NCBI GenBank assembly: GCA_017643365.1 | Contig: JAEPNO010000012.1 | Coordinates: 1-64,000 of the forward strand | Direction: 5' to 3' | From: Balneolaceae bacterium | GTDB taxonomy: Bacteria > Bacteroidota > Rhodothermia > Balneolales > Balneolaceae | DNA length: 64,000 nucleotides | Part shown: piece by piece, positions 8,269 to 17,017 of the stretch | Numbering within the stretch: the first letter of the stretch is position 1 | Layout: every line of letters starts with the position of its first letter | Program-made: the position numbers and the translations under genes | Notes under the pieces: model-generated | What the model saw: the letters and a program-made list of their open reading frames with translations, nothing else | Databases searched by the model: none | What the model was told of the DNA's origin: nothing

Positions 8269-10867
8269 TTATGAACCCAACAGGTAAGAGAATTTAACAA
8301 GGAACACATTTTCAGGTTTAACATTAATCAGAGCATTAATATCAGTGCCTAAGTCAAACTCACCATTTCCACCATCAATGCCTGTACGACCTTGGTTCCA
8401 AACCAGAAATATGAGTGAGCCCGGTCGATATTCCCAACGTAAAACTAGGTTAGAACGAAACTGTCGGAAACTGAAATCTCGGTCGTTTTCGAAATCTTCG
8501 TTAGTAAACGATAAATCGCGATTAAAACGGTCTTCAAAATTATCTGCTTTGGGATCGGTGATAACTTTCGGATCGGAATAATCAACTGAACTGATAAAAG
8601 GCGAGCCGTAATATTGGATGGTTAACTCCGGTGAAAGCACATAATCCATGCGAAGCGTTAGGCTGGTTGTAATCTGATCTATCTCGCCAAAGATGTATTT
8701 ATTTTCGCCGTTATCTTCGAGTGTGGTTAAATATTGCAGCTCGCTATTTCGTTTATTATAACTCGGGCGGAGACTAAACAACATGGCATCATTAGGGCGA
8801 AAACGCACCGAAACACCATAGTTTTGATTATGTGCAGCATTCTCGAAACCCCAAAATTGGCTGTGGTTAGCACTTACCGTAATCTGCTGTCGATTATCGC
8901 TATTAATAAACATGTGATAATTAAAGCCGCCCGGGTTTTTCATTGCGGGACCACCTCGCAAAAACGTGTTTGAGATATCTTCACCTTCAACATTTAAACC
9001 ACCACCGATAAACCAGTAATTTTTGAGCTGTCCGTTTAGATTAACATTTCCACCCGAAAAGGTTTTTGTGCCGCCGAAATCCCAACCGGTCCATTGATTA
9101 AAATTCAAATTCAAATTCCGGAATGCACCAATAGGATTCGCATAACGGTATCCGGCCCAAAGTACTTCCATAATAACATCACCTTGGCGATTGAACCCCA
9201 TATCGTTTAATTCTAAGCCGGGCGAACGCCAGGTTAACCAAGCTTCGTATCGCCAGCCACTATTTCCACTTTTCCCAACTTGAAGATGACCACCATGCCC
9301 TGAAAGCGACGTTCGGGTTGGGTCGTAAGTGGTGTAGTTGTTATCCGGGCGCTGATAGAATCTTCTGGATGATTCCTGCTGCGTTTGAATGGCTTTCTGT
9401 GAGCCATTAATTTGACTGAAAACAACATTAGCCCGCAGATAATAGGTGCGATCCTGCCAATATTGCTCGAAATTCAAACCTCCTGTATACGCATTATCCA
9501 CGAGTTCATTGAGTGAAGTGTCATCAATAAAACGATTGGTTGCGGTAGCCATTCCACCGATTATGGTATTGCCATCATTCGCTTCTTGTTGTGCACTCAT
9601 CAAAAAGTAGTTGGTCATTGGCTCAACTATTTCGCTGCTAGAATCACCGTCTCTGTATACGTCGGCATACTCATTGGCTGTTAAACTTTCCATTACTCCA
9701 ATGTTTAACCCATTTTGAGTTTTTCCTGTTAGTTTAACTGCACCAAGAATGGTTGTATTTCTTGGCACATCGGCATATTCATCAAGGTTTCCGTCAACAT
9801 CAGGGCTGGCAAAGGGATGTCTGCCGATTCTGCGTGAATAAAATAGATTGTCTCTTGAAAATGGGCTGCCACCTCGGGTTATTCTGAAGTTTGTAATACT
9901 GCGACCTTCGATAAAAAATGGGCGTCTTTCTTCAAAAAAGGATTCAAATGCAGTTAGGTTTACCTCAGATGGGTCAGCTTCGACCTGACCAAAATCGGGA
10001 TTAATGGTAAAATCCACAGTAAAATCATTTGTGATTCCAATCTTTCCATCAAGTCCAACGCTTAGCGAAGGATCTGTTCCATCGCGAAATGGGTTGCCTT
10101 CTTGGGCCTCGTAAGTTTCTAGTTTTGCGACAGTGTAGGGCGAGATTTCAATCTGTTTTTTTAGGCTTAATACCACTAATGCCATGTAAGGTGCCAAACT
10201 GACTAACCCAACCGGCACTTTCCTGGTCAACATATTGCCAGATCGAGCGTTCATCGTTTCGGAAAAAGCGACGGGTAAACTGAATGCCCTACGTTTGAAC
10301 TTCGTTTGCATCAAAACGCAGCTGAGTAAAAGGGATTTTCATTTCTGCGATCCAGCCTTCGTTGTCGATACTGGTTTTGAAATCCCAAAGAGGATCCCAT
10401 GAGGCGTCCCAATTATTGCCATTATCGCTAACGGCTTCATCTCCTTTAACACCGGAAACACTCGCCGAGAATGAGAATGCAGTTCGTTTATCGTTATAAC
10501 TATCAATATTAATTTCCACCCAGTCGCCTTCAAAGCCATCGCGGCGAGAAAGCCGTTTTACGATTTGTGAAGGATTTGAATCGTAAGCGCGAACGGCTAC
10601 ATATAAGTAATCATTATCGTATAAAATTTTGATTGCAGTGGGTTCCGAAGGAGCAGCGCCGTGATCGGGTTCAATTTGGGTAAAATCGCCCGACCATTCT
10701 ACCATTTGCCAGGCGGGGTCGTCAACCCTACCATCGATTGAAGGAGCTTGACCGTTAATTTTTTGGGTAGTGAAGTTTCGTTGCTGAATTTCAGTTCGTT
10801 CCTGGGCCGAAACAGATGTAGTGATGCCTAAAATAACTCCAAGGCAGCATTTTATTGCGTTTTTCAT
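8269..10867 (-). pseudogene. DUF5916 (CBM9-like plus outer-membrane barrel) protein, broken twice
   Basis: Two frames form one DUF5916 protein of about 865 residues. The 5' part (10289-10867) has a signal peptide and a CBM9-like domain (IDGRVDDPAWQ to IPFTQLRFDANEVQT). The family expects W-G next; here TGG has become TAG (10289-10291). In the same frame the next residues still read GIQFTRRFFRNDERSIWQY and on to GIKPKK. There an A run of 7 (10156-10162, T on the plus strand) instead of 6 shifts the frame, and the rest (QIEISPYTVAKLE, then NPDFGQVEADPSEVN and a C-terminal beta-barrel) continues in the second frame. One nonsense substitution plus one homopolymer indel argue for a true pseudogene. 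The intact family is an outer-membrane protein of unknown substrate. Confidence 0.85.
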
Positions 10868-11038
10868 AGATGTAGCGATTAGTGCCTATTAACCAGTTAG
10901 TGACTAAGGTTTACACGCCGTATCCACTCTATGGTTACGCTTGAAATGTAAAATATTGGTATGGAATGAGTTAGGGAAGGCCTAAGCATTTAAAAAAATA
11001 GAATGTCCCGGATGAAAAGATTTTATCGAATCGGGGGG

Positions 11039-11740
11039 TTAGAATATCCATTTGATACCTAGCGTCGGATTTATCATCAATCCTTTATTAGCTGCAAAAT
11101 TAGCACTGATTTCTACCTCACTACCCAACTGAAACTTGGGCGTCAACACATACCAAAGTTGTGGCTCACTCAGAAAAACAAAGTCGGTTGTATAACTATT
11201 GCTTTGGTCATCGAACACAAGATTTTCTTCTTTCCAGAAATCGGTGAAGCCCTTAAAGATCAGTGCATCGTTGGCTAGTTTGATTTGCCAAACGGTATTA
11301 AGTTGAAAGGAAGCATTCGTTTTGTTTTGTATGTATTTATAAAGCAAAGCCACTTTAAAAGTTTTCGAAAAATCCTGAGCTATAAAAGTGTAACTGCTCC
11401 CAGCCAGGTATGCTTGATTAATCGGTGCTGAAAAAGTATCGTTTCTAAACATTCCGCTGTTTAACTCAACGTGTAGTGCAAAAGGATTATCCCAGAACAG
11501 AAACGAACGGGCAATTTCGTAATAAGCTGATGACACGCCTTCAACATTTGCTTTAGCGCCTCCAAAATTGAAATCGATAAAGTAAAAAGTGTTGCCAAGC
11601 TCATCCACTTTAAACATTTCAAAAGTGGCTGTAACCATTTGGCGATCTTCTCCCAAATCGAAATGCGTTTGCAGGTTTTGAGCAGTGCTGATTTCGAATG
11701 AGAAAATGCTTAAGACAAATAAAAGTGGAATGTATTTCAT
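11039..11740 (-). CDS. DUF5020 family outer-membrane protein (Tsx-like)
   Basis: A 233-residue protein from the ATG at 11740, chosen because it gives a clean signal peptide (KYIPLLFVLSIFSFEISTAQ); the longer frame adds only seven residues. The mature part alternates hydrophobic and polar residues as in a 12-strand outer-membrane barrel and ends in an aromatic (GIKWIF), as expected for insertion by the BAM machinery. Marker segments FYFIDFNFGG and LSEPQLWYVLTPKF fit the DUF5020 family, which is distantly like the nucleoside channel Tsx. Substrate is unknown. It is separated by about 65 nt from the serine hydrolase gene and reads in the same direction. Confidence 0.8.
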   Translation of the reverse strand: MKYIPLLFVLSIFSFEISTAQNLQTHFDLGEDRQMVTATFEMFKVDELGNTFYFIDFNFGGAKANVEGVSSAYYEIARSFLFWDNPFALHVELNSGMFRNDTFSAPINQAYLAGSSYTFIAQDFSKTFKVALLYKYIQNKTNASFQLNTVWQIKLANDALIFKGFTDFWKEENLVFDDQSNSYTTDFVFLSEPQLWYVLTPKFQLGSEVEISANFAANKGLMINPTLGIKWIF

Positions 11741-11805
11741 AAGGATACAAACTAGTTCCACCTGTTATCGGGTGACAACCTCTCTCACATTAGGATTAGC
11801 TTAGG

Positions 11806-12861
11806 CTATTGCCTTCTTTCTTCTAATATTTCGAAAATACGGTTATGAATAATATTCGAAATTCCCCAAGAATAACCGACGGATGTATTTACGAATTGAA
11901 CAACAATAGCGTCTAATTCTTGCGAATACGTTGCCCAACTTTGGTAGCCCGGAACCAATCCGGTATGCTCGAAAACATATACCCATGAGTATAACACCTG
12001 TTCCTTTTCACTGAATAATGTACCATCAACCATAGCACGAAGAAATATTCCTACATCTTCGGCAGTGGCAATCATATTTCCACCAGGGGTGATGTGATCT
12101 AACTCAATTACATCATTACCGTCGTACCCGACGATATAGCCATTCGATAATCGGTCAGGATTTTCAACTTCGCTGAACCAATAATAAGTGTCGGTTAATG
12201 CAAGAGGTGTAAGGATTTCATCTTGAATAAAATGATGATGACTATACCCTAACACCCGATCCATAATCTTTCCAAGCAATAAATAATTGGTGTTTGAGTA
12301 TCCATAATTCGACCCGGGTTCAAACGCAGCAGGTTCATCGAGTATAAGTTGAAGATGCTCATCAGGATTTTCATAGGTTTTCCCCCATTCCATGTTTGGG
12401 GAATCGGTAAAATTCATGATTCCACTCCGATGTTGAATCATCATTCTTAGGGTGATTTGATCAGCAAATTCGATTCGGTTTTCAAGTTCGGGGAGATATT
12501 CGGCCAAGGTTTTGTCGAGAGATAGGGAATCTGCCGCAACGAGTTTTACGGCTGCTGCGGCAATGTATAGTTTACTTATGCTGGCAATTCTGAACAGATT
12601 ATCAGGGCTCATTAAAATTTCCTGTTCTCGATCGCTCCAACCGGCAGCATACGATTCGGGCTCATTTCCTGCTTGATCGATATACACGATGATTCCATCC
12701 AAACCATGATCTGTGGCGGCATCGACCTGTTCTTGAACCGTTTCGGGTAATGGTTGAATCCAAGCCCATGCAATGCTCCATGGTGGGAAAATGATGAAGC
12801 ATGTCACAGCCACCAAAATCATGATGATTCTTACTTTTTTTACTACAGCTTCTTTATTCAT
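11806..12861 (-). CDS. Serine hydrolase of the class C beta-lactamase family
   Basis: A 351-residue exported or membrane-anchored hydrolase with a hydrophobic segment at residues 11-34. The three catalytic motifs of the beta-lactamase/transpeptidase fold are present: SISK (S94, K97), the tyrosine motif Y188-S189-N190 in YGYSNTN, and HTG (H299) in the third box. This combination is typical of the broad Pfam beta-lactamase (PF00144) family, which includes DD-peptidases and esterases; it is not evidence of antibiotic resistance. The protein is slightly shorter than average for the family, with the domain beginning directly after the membrane segment. Likely role is in the cell envelope; substrate unknown. 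Confidence 0.85.
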   Translation of the reverse strand: MNKEAVVKKVRIIMILVAVTCFIIFPPWSIAWAWIQPLPETVQEQVDAATDHGLDGIIVYIDQAGNEPESYAAGWSDREQEILMSPDNLFRIASISKLYIAAAAVKLVAADSLSLDKTLAEYLPELENRIEFADQITLRMMIQHRSGIMNFTDSPNMEWGKTYENPDEHLQLILDEPAAFEPGSNYGYSNTNYLLLGKIMDRVLGYSHHHFIQDEILTPLALTDTYYWFSEVENPDRLSNGYIVGYDGNDVIELDHITPGGNMIATAEDVGIFLRAMVDGTLFSEKEQVLYSWVYVFEHTGLVPGYQSWATYSQELDAIVVQFVNTSVGYSWGISNIIHNRIFEILEERRQ

Positions 12862-12963
12862 TAAGGTAAGTGATGAAGTTTTAGCAAATCACCTAGACGG
12901 GTAAAACTGATAAATGTTTACTAAGAATAGGTAACCCATATCTTTAGCACAATTGAAGGTGAA

Positions 12964-13050
12964 CTAATTGGAGGCTTTATCCTTCGGGAAAATCAAACTC
13001 CCCATTAACCCAACGCTAACCACGGTAAATACCCCAACGAGATTGAGCTT
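12964..13050 (-). pseudogene. 3' relic of a second sodium:solute symporter gene
   Basis: Translating the minus strand gives NLVGVFTVVSVGLMGSLIF, then PKDKASN and a TAG stop. The intact symporter at 14365-16104 ends NPVGAFTVVSVGLMVSLFF, then PKEEPSN and a stop. About 90 nt are clearly homologous at DNA level as well (shared core CCAACGCTAACCACGGTAAA). Only the last 27 or so codons remain; the homology stops next to the stop codon of the ATPase gene at 13058. The ATPase gene therefore probably replaced or was inserted into a tandem copy of the symporter gene. Confidence 0.85.
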
Positions 13051-13057
13051 TATACTG

Positions 13058-14188
13058 TTAGTCATTCAAAATAAAAGAAGGATAATTATCTCTGTGAATT
13101 ACATTAGTTTTTGTTGGGCGATATTCGTTGGTAAATGATTTGGAAAACTTTGCTTTAGCTTTTGGGTTCCACTTGAATTCATAGGCATGTATCTCGCCGT
13201 TTCGCTCTTCCAAGTAATCTATTTCTTGCTGTGCGTGATTTCTCCAAAAGAATTTATTCGAAGCAATTCTGTTATACTCTAATGTTTTAAGGCGTTCAGC
13301 GAGAATAAAATTTTCCCAAAGTTGCCCAACATCTTGTCGTAATTGAAACGGATTAAATTGTTTTATCACAGCATTTCGAACCCCAACATCGTAAAAGTAA
13401 ATTTTCCGGGATTTTTTAATTTCATTGCGCAAATTTCTGCTGAATGGAGACAACTGAAATATTATAAAGGCTTTCTCGAGCAATGAGATATAGCGCTCAA
13501 CAGTATGGTTATCTAACCCTGATATTTGTGAAAGCTCGTTTATTGAGATTTGTTGCCCAATTTGGAAAGCCAAGGCTTGAACTAGCCTTTCAAGCTTTGC
13601 CGGTTTTTGGATGTTTTCTAGAGACAGAATGTCTTTATACAAATAACTGTTTGTAAGCTCTAAGAGCACTTCTTGTTGATCACCTGGCGTAGTTACCACA
13701 TCAGGATACAATCCATAAATCATTCTCTGCTCTAGAAGTCGTTTTTCCTCCAACAGTCCATGATTTTTTACCAACTCACCTACACTAAAAGGGAATAGCA
13801 TCAATTCCCATTTACGACCTGTAAGCGGCTCGTTTATTTTGTTTGCCAAATCGAATGATGATGATCCTGTAACAATCACTTTTACTGATGGAATAGAATC
13901 CACAATCAGTTTTAAAGTTACTCCGATGTTATTCACTCGTTGCGCTTCATCGATAATTAGGAACTTCGCTGATCCAATGAGATTTTTTAATTCTGTTGAT
14001 GTTGGATCTGTTAGAATTCTCCGAATATCCGGTTCGTCACAATTCCACCAGATGCTTGGTTTGTCAAGTGAAGTTACAAGCTTCTTTAGAAGCGTAGTCT
14101 TCCCAACTTGCCGAGGCCCAAATAGAATAATGGCCTTTTTATCGCTTAATTTAGCTTGAATTTGTTGTTCTTGAATTCTTGATATCAT
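13058..14188 (-). CDS. AAA-type ATPase with DUF4143 domain
   Basis: A 376-residue cytoplasmic protein. Residues 17-130 form a P-loop ATPase (Walker A GPRQVGKTT, Walker B FLIIDEAQR, sensor VTGSSSFDL). The middle part contains a winged-helix-like segment (INELSQISGLDNHTVERYISLLEKAFIIFQL) and the C-terminus is DUF4143, with a PD-(D/E)xK-like end (IDYLEERNGEIHAYEFKW). Proteins of this type are common, mobile and of uncertain role. The gene lies between a symporter relic and an intact symporter, with a long interrupted dyad just upstream. AT-rich flanks and this position suggest recent acquisition. Confidence 0.85.
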   Translation of the reverse strand: MISRIQEQQIQAKLSDKKAIILFGPRQVGKTTLLKKLVTSLDKPSIWWNCDEPDIRRILTDPTSTELKNLIGSAKFLIIDEAQRVNNIGVTLKLIVDSIPSVKVIVTGSSSFDLANKINEPLTGRKWELMLFPFSVGELVKNHGLLEEKRLLEQRMIYGLYPDVVTTPGDQQEVLLELTNSYLYKDILSLENIQKPAKLERLVQALAFQIGQQISINELSQISGLDNHTVERYISLLEKAFIIFQLSPFSRNLRNEIKKSRKIYFYDVGVRNAVIKQFNPFQLRQDVGQLWENFILAERLKTLEYNRIASNKFFWRNHAQQEIDYLEERNGEIHAYEFKWNPKAKAKFSKSFTNEYRPTKTNVIHRDNYPSFILND

Positions 14189-14198
14189 GCCAAAAAGT

Positions 14199-14262
14199 GT
14201 GAAAATTTGGACTCAACTCCAAAAATTTATATAAAAATTTGGAGTTCGTTCCAAGAATTCAC
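14199..14262. promoter_or_regulatory. Interrupted 25-bp dyad upstream of the DUF4143 ATPase
   Basis: Arms 14199-14223 and 14238-14262 are inverted copies with the pattern GTGAA, 3 nt free, TTGGA, 3 nt free, AACTCCAAA, around a 14-nt AT-rich spacer. All 19 fixed positions match; the two 3-nt blocks differ. Blocks kept in register with variable spacers look like a multi-site operator rather than a simple terminator. The dyad ends 11 nt before the ATG of the ATPase gene. A hairpin in the 5' UTR is the alternative. Confidence 0.6.
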
Positions 14263-14364
14263 ATAAAATGACCGAAATTTGAATTATGCATTCAAATATC
14301 ATTTATTCAGAAATGCCTACAGAATCGAACGAAACCTTGTGGCTTTAGCTCGATTGAAAGGGAA

Positions 14365-16104
14365 CTAATTTGACGGTTCTTCCTTTGGGAAAAATAAACT
14401 CACCATCAAACCAACGCTAACCACGGTAAACGCGCCAACGGGATTGAGCCACAGAAACTCGATGGCTTTGGTGTAAGTTTCGGGTACTTGAGTCCAAGGC
14501 AGGAAGAAAGAGTAATCGGCCAAAGATTCAGAAACGAAGAGCCGATCGAAAGTGAATACGGCAAGCATACCGGAAAGAAGTCCGACAAGAGCTCCGGTGC
14601 CATTGGCTTTTTTCACCCACAGCATCAAAATGAAAACGCCCAGAATGGAACCGTAAAAATAACTCCCAATCTGGTTAATCAACTCGATGATGGATTTGGT
14701 CTCGCCAAGTAAAAGTGCAAAAGCGGTGGCTAATATTCCCCACGCCAAAGTAACCCAACGTGAATTGCGTAAATAGTGGGCATCATCGTGTTTGTCGCCA
14801 TCCAGGCGTTTGTACCAATCCACAATGCTCACGGTAGTAAGGGCATTTAATTCCGAATCGATGGAGCTCATCGCGGCAGCAAAAATCCCAGCGATGATCA
14901 ATCCCACTAACCCAATCGGGATGTAATTCAATATGAAGTAAGGAAAAATGTAATTGGTGTCGTTCACATCCGAATCCAGAATCTCGGCTTGTAAAGCTAA
15001 ATCAGCACTTCGGGCAGAATTGAAGGCGGCATCCGCTTCTAAAAATGCCTGCTGATTGCTTTCAGAGCGATTCGTGGCAACAGCAATGGCTGCCTGCTCA
15101 CGGCGCTGTTCCGCTTGGGAATACGCCATCATAATTTCTTCTTCGCGCTGAATTTGCTGCTCGGTTTGGGCAACGGGATCAGCGGCTCGGAAAGAAACCG
15201 GGGCATCGTTAAAAATGAAGAACACGTATAACATCACCCCAAGAAGCAGGATGAAAAACTGCATCGGAACTTTTGCATAGGCAGAAAGCAACAACGACTT
15301 CCGAGCTTGTTCAACCGAAGGAGTGGTTAAGTAGCGTTGGACTTGTGTCTGATCGGTTCCAAAGTACGAAAGCATCAAAAAGAGTGCGGCAAACACGCCA
15401 CTCCACACATTGTAGCGCTCCGAAAGATCGAATTTCCAATCAAGAGCGGTAAGTTTATCAAGACTTCCGGCCAGATATAGCGCATCGCCAAAATCAACAT
15501 CTTCGGGTAGATTGAAAAGTATCATCCCAAAACAGAAAACTAGGCCAAATATCATTACGGCCATCTGTTTAACATCGGTGGTGATAACTCCGGCAACGCC
15601 CCCGATCATCGTATAACCGGTGGCAAGAAGGCCAATAATTAAAATGGTGACGCCAAGTGGGAGTCCGAGCATCAAGGAAAGAACATAGGAAGGAGCGGCT
15701 ATCACGGCGCCGAGTGGTAATCCGCGGGAAAGCAAAAATAAACCGGCAGTGGTTAGACGGGTTTTGAGGCCGAATCGTTTTTCGAGTGTTTCGTAGGCAG
15801 TAAAAGCCTGAACTTTATGGAAAAAGGGGACTAGAAACATACAGATCAAAATCATGGCAAAAGGAATCGCCAGATACACCTGAACAAAGCGCATGTCTTC
15901 GGTGTATGCAATACCCGTTGTTCCGATAAAAGTGATCGCAGAGGCTTGCGTTGCCATCACTGAAAGTCCGGCCGCCCACCAGGGCATGGTTCGTCCGGCA
16001 AGTAAATAATCGTTGATATTATGCGCGTGTTTGCCTTTTCGGGTTCCATCCCAAACGGTGTAGGCAAGAAAAGCGATCAGCACCACCCAGTCTATCCAAT
16101 GCAT
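14365..16104 (-). CDS. Sodium:solute symporter (SSS family)
   Basis: A 579-residue inner-membrane transporter with about 13-14 hydrophobic helices. The N-terminal region has the SSS signature DYLLAGRTMPWWAAGLSVMATQASAITFIGTTG, shown here as DYLLAGRTMPWW and ATQASAITFIGTTG, including the serine/threonine sodium site. A soluble insertion of about 70 residues rich in Ala, Gln and Glu (from about residue 303) is predicted to be a coiled coil between helices. Substrate is not predictable; relatives carry sugars, proline or pantothenate. A 38-aa membrane peptide is encoded 3 nt upstream and WbqC further upstream, all minus strand, so the three are probably one transcript. A 3' relic of a paralogue lies at 12964-13050. 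Confidence 0.9.
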   Translation of the reverse strand: MHWIDWVVLIAFLAYTVWDGTRKGKHAHNINDYLLAGRTMPWWAAGLSVMATQASAITFIGTTGIAYTEDMRFVQVYLAIPFAMILICMFLVPFFHKVQAFTAYETLEKRFGLKTRLTTAGLFLLSRGLPLGAVIAAPSYVLSLMLGLPLGVTILIIGLLATGYTMIGGVAGVITTDVKQMAVMIFGLVFCFGMILFNLPEDVDFGDALYLAGSLDKLTALDWKFDLSERYNVWSGVFAALFLMLSYFGTDQTQVQRYLTTPSVEQARKSLLLSAYAKVPMQFFILLLGVMLYVFFIFNDAPVSFRAADPVAQTEQQIQREEEIMMAYSQAEQRREQAAIAVATNRSESNQQAFLEADAAFNSARSADLALQAEILDSDVNDTNYIFPYFILNYIPIGLVGLIIAGIFAAAMSSIDSELNALTTVSIVDWYKRLDGDKHDDAHYLRNSRWVTLAWGILATAFALLLGETKSIIELINQIGSYFYGSILGVFILMLWVKKANGTGALVGLLSGMLAVFTFDRLFVSESLADYSFFLPWTQVPETYTKAIEFLWLNPVGAFTVVSVGLMVSLFFPKEEPSN

Positions 16105-16107
16105 GGG

Positions 16108-16224
16108 CTACGGTAGATTAAATGTTGCGGTGAACCACCAAAACACGAGCACGAAAATGATGCCGAGCACAAAAACGGAGGTGTAAATCCGGTTCCAGTT
16201 AGTTTCTTGAGATGAATTTTCCAT
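16108..16224 (-). CDS. 38-aa single-pass membrane peptide upstream of the symporter
   Basis: A short frame from ATG at 16224 to TAG at 16108 reads MENSSQETNWNRIYTSVFVL, then GIIFVLVFWWFTATFNLP. A polar N-terminus of about 12 residues is followed by one hydrophobic helix of about 20. It ends 3 nt before the symporter ATG and starts 23 nt after the WbqC stop, so spacing fits a translated operon member. Small single-pass peptides beside SSS and related transporters are known in other bacteria (for example DUF4212/DUF485 type), but I see no clear family match. Likely an accessory subunit of the symporter; this is inference from position and topology. Confidence 0.65.
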   Translation of the reverse strand: MENSSQETNWNRIYTSVFVLGIIFVLVFWWFTATFNLP

Positions 16225-16247
16225 GCGGGATGATAGGAATTGATCGG

Positions 16248-16859
16248 CTACTTTAAAAGATCGAGCACTTTAAAGCTTTCGGGACCGTGATAAAACAACA
16301 GGTGCAAGATCGAGCGTTCGGCGAAGTGTGCAATTTGCGGATCATTGATGGTTACCGCTTGGGCGTTTTCAATTCGATGGATGTAGTTTTTGGATTGATA
16401 TTCCTGATAAACTTCCGTTACTGCATCCGCATCAAAATCGGACGAACTTGCCAATTCGTAGCTCAGGTCAACTTCGAGAAATCCAAGCAATGCATCAAAG
16501 ACAGTCAGGTTAAAATCGATGAGCTTTTCTGAGGATCGCGCTGACTCAAACAAAGCAAGGAGCTCGTCTTCGAAATGATCGAACCAAATTGCTGAGTGGA
16601 AATTGTGATGAATCCCGTTCCAAAATGGCGTAAACCAATCTTCATCATGGTCGATGCAAACTTTACGAATGGCTTTCTTTTTGTCGTCGGTTTTTATGGG
16701 GATGTTGATCCATTCCGACTCCGTAATGCTGGCGCGATGCGTTCGTCCTTTGCGCGACCATCGGTCTTCATCCAGCAAAATCACACGATCGGCACGAAAC
16801 ATGGCAATCAGATCGTACAAATTCGGTGCAAATTGGGGTTGGGTGAGGCTCAAAATCAT
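16248..16859 (-). CDS. WbqC-like family protein
   Basis: A 203-residue cytoplasmic protein matching the WbqC-like family (PF08889): N-terminal TQPQFAPNLYDLIAMFRADRVILLDE, then RWSRKGRTHRASI and INIPI, then the W-FTPFWNGIHHNF region. WbqC proteins occur in O-antigen gene clusters and are thought to act in acyl or glycan modification, but the reaction is not established. No glycan genes are near, so this is a stand-alone member. First gene of the minus-strand unit wbqC, 38-aa peptide, symporter; divergent from gltX with a long hairpin in between. Confidence 0.8.
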   Translation of the reverse strand: MILSLTQPQFAPNLYDLIAMFRADRVILLDEDRWSRKGRTHRASITESEWINIPIKTDDKKKAIRKVCIDHDEDWFTPFWNGIHHNFHSAIWFDHFEDELLALFESARSSEKLIDFNLTVFDALLGFLEVDLSYELASSSDFDADAVTEVYQEYQSKNYIHRIENAQAVTINDPQIAHFAERSILHLLFYHGPESFKVLDLLK

Positions 16860-16874
16860 AACAACGCGAACTTC

Positions 16875-16925
16875 AACACCTCAACACTTAAACACAAGAA
16901 AAATGTGTTTAGGTGTTGGCGTGTT
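16875..16925. repeat. Long imperfect hairpin between WbqC and gltX
   Basis: Arms 16875-16896 and 16904-16925 (22 nt each) pair at 19 positions around a 7-nt A-rich loop; core TAAACACA/TGTGTTTA is perfect. It is in the divergent promoter region, 16 nt before the WbqC start. No T run follows, so it is not a typical terminator; a short interspersed repeat or operator is possible. Confidence 0.7.
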
Positions 16926-16974
16926 AAGGGTTTTCCAAGTTCGATCTTAGGCTGATTATCGAAAGGGTTTTTCA

Positions 16975-16982
16975 TATCTTTG
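16975..16982 (+). promoter_or_regulatory. Possible -7 box of the gltX promoter
   Basis: TATCTTTG fits the Bacteroidota -7 consensus TAnnTTTG and lies 35 nt before the gltX ATG. A clear TTG -33 box at the usual distance is not visible, so the call is weak. Confidence 0.35.
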
Positions 16983-17017
16983 AGGCTATCAAAATTTTGA
17001 ATCAAACCATAGAGTTA

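Noticed and set aside
11806-12861. Antibiotic-resistance beta-lactamase
   Set aside because: The motifs define only the broad serine hydrolase family; membrane segment and sequence do not support a resistance enzyme.
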